From assembly GCA_017302355.1 (NCBI GenBank), contig JAFLDQ010000154.1:1-8393 (forward strand): a stretch of 8,393 nt of DNA, written 5' to 3'. Both the position numbers and the translations under genes were made by a program. Under the pieces are notes generated by a model. That model was not told the DNA's origin, searched no databases, and saw only the letters and a program-made list of their open reading frames with translations. Origin of the DNA: Dechloromonas sp. Its GTDB lineage: Bacteria; Pseudomonadota; Gammaproteobacteria; Burkholderiales; Rhodocyclaceae. Below are positions 1 to 8,388 of this stretch, piece by piece. The stretch's first letter is position 1; each line of letters starts with the position of its first letter.

Positions 1-3405
<3,405 letters not shown>

Positions 3406-3492
3406 GGACTGGCGGGAGCTTATGCGGAAGGACTGATTTGACCATGCGCCGGGTCCGCGAACAACAGCGGATGGCGGCGAAACCGCACACCT

Positions 3493-3510
3493 GTTGCGGT
3501 CGACCGCAAC
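3493..3510. repeat. Perfect 18-bp palindrome between hsdR and the helicase gene
   Basis: GTTGCGGTCGACCGCAAC equals its own reverse complement and lies in the non-coding gap, 75 bases downstream of the hsdR stop and 88 bases upstream of the helicase ATG. The half-site ACCGCA recurs at 3482-3487 and can pair instead with TGCGGT at 3495-3500. In the minus-strand transcript that alternative 6-bp stem has a 7-base loop and is followed by four U residues. The site could be an operator for a dimeric regulator, or part of alternative RNA hairpins. The sequence does not decide between these. Confidence 0.6.
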
Positions 3511-3585
3511 GAATCGGCAAGAAGGCTACCGCAGCCGGACTGTCGCGGGAGGAACAGCAGAAGCCGAGCGCCGCCCGCCCGCCGC

Positions 3586-5973
3586 TCAGCCCTGGTAGAG
3601 ATACCGCTGAAAGCCGGCAAAAGCCTGGCGCACGGTTTCCGGCGATCCGAGGTCGGCAAAGGCGTCGGCAGTCGAGTTGTGGTACCTGAGCTTCAGCAGC
3701 GTCACCAGCTTGGCCTCGTCGAGCTCCTCGACACCGGCGCTGACATAATGGGCGAGAACGAAGGTCAGGAAGGCCCGCTGCCGGTCGCCGAATTCCCTGG
3801 CGATCACGACTCTTGCCCGCTCGGCCCGTTCCTCGCGGGTCAGCGGGGTTTCGTTGTAGGCGACATAGGCCAGCACATCGAAGAAGTCGCTGTTCTCGGC
3901 GTCGATGATCTTCTGCATTTCCGCCAGCTGATCCCTGCCGAAGCCTTTCTCGGCGAGCCCGGCCAGCAGCCTGCGCCGGGTGCCGGGGGCGCTCCAGATC
4001 CTGCGTAGCTCGTCCTCGTCGGCGAAGAACTCAGGGACCGCCCCGTACATCGCCTCAAGGAACTGCTGCGTCGACATCGGCGTGCCGTCCGGGTGCCAGA
4101 AGCTGGTCGCCGTCATGAACTGGATCTGCCGCTCCTTGCCGTCGGCGAGCTTCACCCTGGCCTTCTTCCGGCAGGTGCAGGGCCGGTTGCCGCATTTCGG
4201 GCACGGCTCCCGCGGGCAGGTACAGGGTTGATTGCCGCAGAGGTAGCACTTTGGCGGCGGTTCCTTGAAGCACACGCAAGGCTGGTGGCCGCACTGCTTG
4301 CAAACCTCCGGCTCCGCCGGCTCGCCATCCCATTCCGGATCGCTGAAATGGTGATGCGCCTTCACGAAGTCGTAAATCGTGAAGTAGTCCTTGCCGTCGT
4401 GGAGCCGGGTGCCGCGCCCGATGATCTGCTTGAATTCGATCATCGAGTTTACGGGCCGCAGCAGCACGATATTGCGCACGTTGCGGGCGTCGACCCCGGT
4501 CGACAGCTTGTGCGAGGTCGTCAGGATCGTCGGAATGATCTTCTCGTTGTCCTGAAAGTCGCGCAGCCATTGATCGCCGAGAGCGCCATCCTCGGCCGTG
4601 ACGCGCTGGCAGTAGTTGGGGTCGCCGCTCCGCTTCATCTGGTTGATCAGGTCGCGCACCGCCAGGGCATGTTCCTGCGTCGCGCAGAACACCAGCGTCT
4701 TCTCCCGCTGGTCGATCATGGCCATGAAGATCTCGACCCGCTTCTTCTCGCGTTCCCCGATCTCGATGATCCGGTTGAAATCGGCCTCTTCGTAGCGCCT
4801 GCCGGCCTCGATCTCGCCTTCCACCAGCTTGTCGTCGGGGGTATAGACATACTCGTCCAGCGTGGTGGCGATCTGCTTGAGGCGGAACGGCGTCAAAAAG
4901 CCGTCGTTGATGCCGTCCTTCAACGAGTAGATGAACACCGGCTCGCCGAAATAGGCGTAGGTATCGGCGTTGTCCTTGCGCTTCGGCGTCGCGGTCAGGC
5001 CCAGCTGCACGGCGGGAGCGAAGTATTCGAGGATGCCGCGCCAGTTGCCTTCATCGTTGGCGCCGCCCCGGTGGCACTCGTCGATGACGATGAAATCGAA
5101 GAAGTCCGGCGGATACTCGCCGAACCAGGGTGACGGGTGACCGTCCCTGGGCGGGCCGCTCATGAAGGTCTGGAAGATGGTGAAGAAGACGCTGCCGCTC
5201 TTCGGCGCCTTGCCCCTCTTGCGGATGTCGTCCGGCGCGATGCGCACCAGCGCATCTTCCGGAAACGCCGAAAAGGCGTTGTAGGCCTGATCGGCGAGGA
5301 TGTTGCGGTCGGCCAGGAACAGGATGCGCGGTCGACGCGGCGAATCGCCCGATTTTGTCCAGTCGCTCAGGTTCCAGCGGGCATGGAACAGCTTCCAGGC
5401 GATCTGAAAAGCGATGAAGGTCTTGCCGGTGCCGGTCGCCAGGGTCAGCAGGATGCGCTCCCGGCCTTCCGCCAGCGCCGCCAGCACGCGCTCGATTGCG
5501 ATGTCCTGGTAGTAGCGCCCCTGCCAGTAGCCGCCCTTGTCCTCGAAGGGCACGGCGGCAAAGCGGTTGCGCCAGGCGTTGTCGACGGCGAAGGTCGCCT
5601 GCCAGAGCGCCTCGGGCGAGGGAAAGGCGTCCAGTTCGCCCTCATGCCCGCTGTGCATGTCGATGCCGTAGATGCCCTGGCCGTTGCTGGCATAGGTGAA
5701 ACGCAGCGCGAGCTTGCCGGCGTAATCCTTGGCCTGGCCGACGCCCTCGGTCAGCGGCTTGTCCCAGGCCTTGGCCTCGACCACGGCGAGCCGGGTGTTG
5801 CGATACTCCAGCACATAGTCCGCCGACAGCGGCTTGCCGCGTTTGCCGGCGCCCTCCAGCCGCCCGAGGGTGATCGGGTACTCGCGGCGGATGCGGCTGC
5901 GGTCGACGATGCCCCAGCCCGCCGCGGCGAGGGCGGGGTCGATGTGTTCGGCGCGGGTTTCGGCTTCGTTCAT
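3586..5973 (-). CDS. hsdR: Type I restriction endonuclease subunit R (HsdR, EcoEI-like)
   Basis: This 795-residue protein is the motor and nuclease subunit of a type I restriction enzyme. It would translocate DNA from a site recognised by HsdS and cut at a distance. The N-terminal PD-(D/E)xK nuclease is visible as D52, E66-x-K68 and a RecB-like Q80-x3-Y84. The helicase follows: Walker A ATGTGKT (K184), DECH (298-301), TAT (327-329) and QIIGRGTR (516-523). Residues 558-601 hold three tandem cysteine repeats, C-x2-C-G-x2-P-C-x-C, likely binding zinc. The last roughly 100 residues resemble the EcoEI-type R C-terminal domain and end in FQRYLYQG. Length is normal and there is no frameshift. The ATG overlaps the PIN toxin stop by 4 bases and has no strong ribosome site of its own, which suggests translational coupling. 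HsdR needs HsdM and HsdS to restrict; here hsdS is broken and hsdM is not in the window, so activity in place is doubtful. Confidence 0.95.
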   Translation of the reverse strand: MNEAETRAEHIDPALAAAGWGIVDRSRIRREYPITLGRLEGAGKRGKPLSADYVLEYRNTRLAVVEAKAWDKPLTEGVGQAKDYAGKLALRFTYASNGQGIYGIDMHSGHEGELDAFPSPEALWQATFAVDNAWRNRFAAVPFEDKGGYWQGRYYQDIAIERVLAALAEGRERILLTLATGTGKTFIAFQIAWKLFHARWNLSDWTKSGDSPRRPRILFLADRNILADQAYNAFSAFPEDALVRIAPDDIRKRGKAPKSGSVFFTIFQTFMSGPPRDGHPSPWFGEYPPDFFDFIVIDECHRGGANDEGNWRGILEYFAPAVQLGLTATPKRKDNADTYAYFGEPVFIYSLKDGINDGFLTPFRLKQIATTLDEYVYTPDDKLVEGEIEAGRRYEEADFNRIIEIGEREKKRVEIFMAMIDQREKTLVFCATQEHALAVRDLINQMKRSGDPNYCQRVTAEDGALGDQWLRDFQDNEKIIPTILTTSHKLSTGVDARNVRNIVLLRPVNSMIEFKQIIGRGTRLHDGKDYFTIYDFVKAHHHFSDPEWDGEPAEPEVCKQCGHQPCVCFKEPPPKCYLCGNQPCTCPREPCPKCGNRPCTCRKKARVKLADGKERQIQFMTATSFWHPDGTPMSTQQFLEAMYGAVPEFFADEDELRRIWSAPGTRRRLLAGLAEKGFGRDQLAEMQKIIDAENSDFFDVLAYVAYNETPLTREERAERARVVIAREFGDRQRAFLTFVLAHYVSAGVEELDEAKLVTLLKLRYHNSTADAFADLGSPETVRQAFAGFQRYLYQG
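4171..4302 (-). other. Triple cysteine-repeat insert in HsdR
   Basis: Codons 558-601 of hsdR encode three consecutive units of C-x2-C-G-[HN]-[QR]-P-C-[VT]-C, with cysteines at 558/561/566/568, 576/579/584/586 and 591/594/599/601. Unit starts are 18 and 15 residues apart, joined by short Pro- and Lys-rich linkers. Each unit has four cysteines, enough for one zinc or other metal ion. The segment lies between the second helicase domain and the C-terminal domain. Metal binding is inferred from the cysteine spacing. Confidence 0.75.
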
Positions 5974-6419
5974 GCGGTCAAGCCGGCTGCCAGATCATCC
6001 AGCGCCTGGCGTGGTGTCAGGATGCGCAGCTCGCCCAGCGGATCGAGGCAGAGCAGGTCGGAATCGCCCGTGATGAGGCACGTTGCCTGGGCGGCAAGGG
6101 CCAGGGCGATGAATTTGTCGTCGTCGGGGTCGCGGCACCAGGACTGTTCGCTCAAAGCGGCGGGCACGCTACACCAGCGGGCATCATCGCTGACATCGGC
6201 AAGAAAGCGCCGACGGCTATCAATGCCAAGGTAGCGGTCGAACTTTGGCAAAAACAGGCGAGCGGCCAATTCGTCGAACGTGCCCGCTGAAAATGCGGGC
6301 TGGAAGTCCCGTTCGATCAGCCAGCGGCAAAGGACGGCGGCGGTGCTGGTGCGGTTGATCGCGGCGCTGAGCCAGACGTTGGTGTCGACAACGACCGCCC
6401 GGCGCGGCTTGACTGTCAT
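5970..6419 (-). CDS. PIN-domain toxin ribonuclease (type II toxin-antitoxin, COG1569-like)
   Basis: This 149-residue single-domain protein has the pattern of PIN-family toxins, which are metal-dependent endoribonucleases held inactive by a bound antitoxin. The acidic site is intact: D12 in VVVDTN, E50 in FDELAARL, the D97-D101 cluster in RDPDDDKF, and D119/D121 in TGDSDLL. The chosen ATG at 6419 lies 7 bases after a GAGG that overlaps the antitoxin stop codon; an in-frame TTG at 6425 would add two residues. The gene follows the antitoxin closely (stop at 6429), and its own stop overlaps the hsdR ATG (ATGA). All three genes are therefore probably on one message. The RNA target cannot be read from the sequence. 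Confidence 0.9.
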   Translation of the reverse strand: MTVKPRRAVVVDTNVWLSAAINRTSTAAVLCRWLIERDFQPAFSAGTFDELAARLFLPKFDRYLGIDSRRRFLADVSDDARWCSVPAALSEQSWCRDPDDDKFIALALAAQATCLITGDSDLLCLDPLGELRILTPRQALDDLAAGLTA

Positions 6420-6428
6420 CGACAAGCC

Positions 6429-6680
6429 TCAGCTTTCATCGGCGAGCAGCTGTTCGAGTATCTCCGGCGTCAAGCCATTGCGCTCTGCTTCCGCGCCGAT
6501 GGCATCCATCGATTTGATCAGCCGATCGGCGTAAAACCGCCGCATCGCCTCGTAATCGTCGGCACTGACCATGACGCCGACCACGCGGTCGTGGCGGGTC
6601 ACCTGCACGGGCTGGCGCTGCGCCTTGTCGAGCAGTTGGCCAAAGTGGGTCTTGGCTTCATTGGCGGTCATGGTGAGCAT
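6429..6680 (-). CDS. Phd/YefM-family antitoxin
   Basis: This 83-residue protein has the Phd/YefM N-terminal signature: TANEAKTHFGQLLDKAQRQP (residues 5-24), then VTRHDRVVGVMVSADDYEAM. This fold dimerises and binds its own operator. The acidic, helical C-terminus, ending EILEQLLADES, is where antitoxins of this family wrap the toxin. ATG at 6680 is chosen because GAGGAG lies 6 bases upstream and a promoter lies just beyond. A longer frame from a TTG at 6743 is rejected because that TTG is the -35 box itself. The gene probably neutralises the adjacent PIN toxin and represses the promoter driving antitoxin, toxin and hsdR. Confidence 0.9.
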   Translation of the reverse strand: MLTMTANEAKTHFGQLLDKAQRQPVQVTRHDRVVGVMVSADDYEAMRRFYADRLIKSMDAIGAEAERNGLTPEILEQLLADES

Positions 6681-6686
6681 GGAGAA

Positions 6687-6692
6687 CTCCTC
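6687..6692 (-). promoter_or_regulatory. Ribosome binding site of the antitoxin
   Basis: GAGGAG on the minus strand is separated by 6 bases from the ATG at 6680. It fixes the antitoxin start and is the strongest Shine-Dalgarno in the minus-strand gene set, as expected if the antitoxin must be made in excess of the toxin. Confidence 0.75.
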
Positions 6693-6714
6693 GGCGAGGT
6701 GAAACGGGAGGCTC

Positions 6715-6743
6715 ACTATAGAAAATTCGCGCGATTCGGTCAA
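6715..6743 (-). promoter_or_regulatory. Sigma70-type promoter for antitoxin-toxin-hsdR
   Basis: On the minus strand TTGACC (6743-6738) is followed by exactly 17 bases and then TATAGT (6720-6715), each one mismatch from consensus. Transcription would start near 6708, leaving a leader of about 28 bases before the antitoxin ATG. The promoter lies in the gap after the hsdS stop, so antitoxin, toxin and hsdR can be expressed without the upstream hsd genes. Confidence 0.75.
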
Positions 6744-6759
6744 ATCGTTCGATTCGGTC
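6732..6759. promoter_or_regulatory. Probable antitoxin operator: direct and inverted repeats over the -35 box
   Basis: CGATTCGGTC occurs at 6732-6741 and again at 6750-6759, 18 bases apart. Between and overlapping them, AATCG-TT-CGATT (6743-6754) is an inverted repeat. The first copy and the inverted repeat touch the -35 box. Repeats at this position are typical of Phd/YefM autoregulation, but binding is inferred. Confidence 0.55.
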
Positions 6760-6765
6760 GGTGGC

Positions 6766-6777
6766 GGGTGTTCACCC
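6766..6777. repeat. Short inverted repeat between hsdS remnant and antitoxin promoter
   Basis: GGGTG-TT-CACCC forms perfect 5-bp arms around TT. It lies 18 bases after the hsdS stop on the minus strand. It has no T-run after it, so it is a poor terminator; it may be a further operator half-site or chance. Confidence 0.3.
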
Positions 6778-6795
6778 TAGACCGCCTCGCCACGG

Positions 6796-7038
6796 CTAAA
6801 GCTGGCCGCTAAACGCCTGATGCAGCAGGGATTGCTTCAGTTCGTCGAGGGCGGCGAGCTTGCGCTGGTAGAGGGATTCGAGGCGTTGGGTTTCTTCGCG
6901 GATGGCGTCGAGGTTCTTGACGATAACTTTCTGATCCTGCAAGGAGGGCGCGGGAATCGGATAGCCCTTCAACTTTGCGCCATTGATGTTTGCTTGATTG
7001 ACGCTGGAAATCACTACGGTCTTGCCGTAGTCGTATAG
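6796..7038 (-). pseudogene. hsdS: hsdS 3' remnant (type I specificity subunit), interrupted by the IS
   Basis: Eighty codons remain before the TAG at 6796-6798. The segment NQANINGAKLKGYPIPAP followed by QDQKVIVKNLD matches the conserved end of a target-recognition domain. The coiled-coil-like helix after it, ending LLHQAFSGQL, is the usual C-terminal helix and tail of HsdS. HsdS normally has about 400-600 residues, with two target-recognition domains that choose the DNA sequence for HsdM and HsdR; here almost all of it is absent. Homology stops at the IS left end. The frame stays open a little way into the antisense of the element, but that extension has no HsdS character. Whether the 5' part survives beyond the right edge cannot be seen. 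Confidence 0.85.
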
Positions 7039-7058
7039 TGGTCCCCGATTTTGAGACA
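7039..7058 (+). repeat. IS left terminal inverted repeat
   Basis: TGGTCCCCGATTTTGAGACA matches the inverted right end at 15 of 20 positions. It starts with TG as IS3-family ends do. It marks the left boundary of the element and the transposase recognition end. Confidence 0.65.
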
Positions 7059-7061
7059 CCG

Positions 7062-7071
7062 GTTTAAGCTG
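7062..7071. repeat. Left subterminal repeat of the IS
   Basis: GTTTAAGCTG recurs perfectly, in inverted orientation, at 8347-8356. It lies 23 bases inside the left core end but 32 inside the right one. The inverted homology of the ends thus continues inward, with a 9-base gap on the left. Confidence 0.55.
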
Positions 7072-7078
7072 TCGTCCT

Positions 7079-7087
7079 GGGAGGAGG
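7079..7087 (+). promoter_or_regulatory. Ribosome binding site of orfA
   Basis: GGGAGGAGG ends 5 bases before the ATG at 7093. It favours 7093 over an in-frame upstream ATG at 7051, which lies next to the left inverted repeat. Confidence 0.7.
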
Positions 7088-7092
7088 ATGGC

Positions 7093-7380
7093 ATGATGGA
7101 AGGCAGGAAGCGGAAGGTACATAGCGCGGAATTCAAGGCGAAGGTTGGACTGGAAGCGGTGCGTGGTGAGAAGACGATCAACGAGATTGGGCAACGGTAC
7201 GAGGTGCATCCGGTGGTGGTTGGGCAGTGGAAGAAGGCGATTCTGGAGCACGCGGTGACGGTGTTCGAGGGCAAGCGTGGCCCGAAGCCGGCAGCGCATG
7301 CCGAGGAAGGTCGGCTGTACGAGGAGATCGGGCGACTGAAGATGGAACTGGAGTGGCTCAAAAAAAAGTCCGGACTATGA
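7093..7380 (+). CDS. IS3-family transposase OrfA (helix-turn-helix)
   Basis: This 95-residue basic protein has an N-terminal helix-turn-helix of the IS3 OrfA type: HSAEFKAKVGLEAVRGEK followed by INEIGQRYEVHPVVVGQWKK. A C-terminal leucine-zipper-like helix (LYEEIGRLKMELEWLKKK) probably drives multimerisation. OrfA alone binds the element ends and tends to repress transposition; fused to OrfB by frameshifting it forms the active transposase. The start at 7093 follows a strong ribosome site. The stop overlaps the possible OrfB ATG (ATGA at 7377-7380). The gene appears intact. Confidence 0.9.
   Translation: MMEGRKRKVHSAEFKAKVGLEAVRGEKTINEIGQRYEVHPVVVGQWKKAILEHAVTVFEGKRGPKPAAHAEEGRLYEEIGRLKMELEWLKKKSGL
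7360..7368 (+). other. Programmed -1 ribosomal frameshift site
   Basis: Eight A residues followed by G are read in the orfA frame as AAA AAA AAG, which contains the canonical A-AAA-AAG slippery heptamer of IS3 elements. A Shine-Dalgarno-like GGAG lies 8 bases upstream (7350-7353) and GTCCGGAC, an 8-bp palindrome, begins at the final G. A -1 slip gives WLKKK followed by VRTMSAD and a fusion of about 420 residues. Confidence 0.85.
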
Positions 7381-8354
7381 GCGCCGACACGAGAATGGGC
7401 TGGATCGAGCGGGAAGGCGGGCTGGCGCTGGTACGGCAGTGCGAACTGGCGGGGGTGTCCCGCGCGACCTACTACGGCCGGCAAGAGACGGCGATGGAGT
7501 TGGAGGAAGACCTGCTGCTGTGCCGGCTGATCGACGAGGAGTACACACGGCGGCCGTTTTACGGCAGCCGGCGGATGGTCGTGTATTTGGGTCGCCAAGG
7601 GCATGTCGTTAATCGCAAGCGAGTGCAGCGGCTGATGCGCCGGATGGGACTGGCCGGCATGGCACCGGGGCCGGCGACGAGCGTCAAGCACCCGGAACAC
7701 CGGGTCTATCCCTACCTGCTGCGGGGTATCGAAGTCACCCGAGCCAACCAGGTATGGAGCACGGATATCACCTACATCCGGCTGGCGCGTGGCTTCGTGT
7801 ATTTGGTGGCGATCATCGATTGGTACTCGCGCCGGGTGCTCGCCTGGCGGATCAGCAACAGCATGGACACCTCGTTCTGCATCGATTGCCTGGAGGATGC
7901 ATTGGGCAGTCATGGCAAGCCGGAGATTTTCAACAGTGATCAGGGATCGCAATTCACGAGCGCCGCGTTCACGGATGTGCTCAAGCGCGAAGGCATCGCC
8001 ATCAGTATGGACGGGCGCGGGCGCGCCTTGGACAACATCTTTGTCGAAAGGCTGTGGCGTAGTGTCAAGTACGAAGATGTGTATCTGAAGGGATACGGCA
8101 CGATCGCCGAATTGACCCTCGGGCTGGCGGAATATTTCTCTTTCTACAACGGCGAGCGCCCGCACCAGTCGCTAGACAACCGGACGCCGAACGCGGTCCA
8201 TGTCCATGGCGACGGCGGAGGGGCGAGCATCCCGGACCATTTCGGCGGCGCGAGGGGAGAATCCCCCGCTCCGCTACGCTGCGCGGGGGATTCTCCCCTC
8301 GCAACAACAGGGCAGCGCTGCTCCGCTGCAATTGTAGTGATCGACGCAGCTTAA
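7377..8354 (+). CDS. IS3-family transposase OrfB (DDE catalytic domain)
   Basis: Counted from its own ATG, the protein has 325 residues; its main role is as the C-terminal part of the OrfAB frameshift fusion. A helix-turn-helix-like region (about residues 44-95, with RRPFYGSRRM) precedes the integrase-fold core. The catalytic triad is complete: D130 in WSTDITY, D188 in NSDQGSQFTS and E224 in NIFVERLWRSVKYE, with 35 residues between the second D and the E. The common YNGERPHQSL motif follows. The tail beyond about residue 280 is unlike the usual short end of the family: it is read through a perfect 20-bp hairpin and stops inside the right subterminal repeat. Catalytic residues and frame are intact, so the element may still be mobile. 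Confidence 0.92.
   Translation: MSADTRMGWIEREGGLALVRQCELAGVSRATYYGRQETAMELEEDLLLCRLIDEEYTRRPFYGSRRMVVYLGRQGHVVNRKRVQRLMRRMGLAGMAPGPATSVKHPEHRVYPYLLRGIEVTRANQVWSTDITYIRLARGFVYLVAIIDWYSRRVLAWRISNSMDTSFCIDCLEDALGSHGKPEIFNSDQGSQFTSAAFTDVLKREGIAISMDGRGRALDNIFVERLWRSVKYEDVYLKGYGTIAELTLGLAEYFSFYNGERPHQSLDNRTPNAVHVHGDGGGASIPDHFGGARGESPAPLRCAGDSPLATTGQRCSAAIVVIDAA
8250..8302. repeat. Perfect 20-bp inverted repeat (hairpin) in the 3' end of orfB
   Basis: The arms at 8250-8269 and 8283-8302 are exact reverse complements (20 of 20), separated by a 13-base loop. Arm composition is very GC-rich around a GGGAGAATCCCCC core. It is within the coding sequence and has no T-run, so it is not a classical intrinsic terminator. 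It could be a REP/MITE-like insertion, a transcription barrier protecting the transposase gene from outside transcription, or a structural part of the element. Confidence 0.8.
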
Positions 8355-8356
8355 AC
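8347..8356. repeat. Right subterminal repeat of the IS
   Basis: CAGCTTAAAC is the exact inverse of 7062-7071 and contains the orfB stop codon TAA (8352-8354). Conservation of both copies suggests an internal transposase-binding site, but this is inference. Confidence 0.5.
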
Positions 8357-8368
8357 TCGGACAATATC

Positions 8369-8388
8369 TGTCTTGACAACGGGGTCCA
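8369..8388 (-). repeat. IS right terminal inverted repeat
   Basis: Read inward this is TGGACCCCGTTGTCAAGACA, 15 of 20 identical to the left repeat. It contains TTGACA at 8373-8378, pointing outward. Five more bases (GTTCA) precede the window end and may belong to the element. Confidence 0.65.
8373..8378 (+). promoter_or_regulatory. Outward-facing -35 box in the IS right end
   Basis: TTGACA is a perfect -35 hexamer directed out of the element, as in IS3-family elements that build a promoter when the ends are joined in a circle or when they insert beside a -10 box. No -10 box is available within the window to the right. Confidence 0.5.

Noticed and set aside
4093..6234. Two long plus-strand frames (4093-5133 and 5137-6234)
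   Set aside because: Both lie antisense to hsdR and the PIN toxin gene, which carry full catalytic motifs. No independent evidence supports the plus-strand frames.
6681..6743. N-terminal extension of the antitoxin from a TTG at 6743
   Set aside because: The TTG is the first half of the -35 box and lies upstream of the predicted transcript start. ATG at 6680 has a good ribosome site.
6766..6777. Possible terminator after hsdS
   Set aside because: The stem is only 5 bp and no T-run follows, so it is kept only as a short inverted repeat.
6796..7299. Chimeric minus-strand frame of 167 codons joining antisense IS sequence to the HsdS tail
   Set aside because: The first half is reverse-strand orfA with no HsdS features. 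The frame is open by chance across the junction, so only the HsdS part is annotated, as a remnant.
7014..8165. Minus-strand frame of 383 codons through the IS
   Set aside because: It is antisense to orfA and orfB, which have intact DDE residues, a ribosome site and a frameshift signal.
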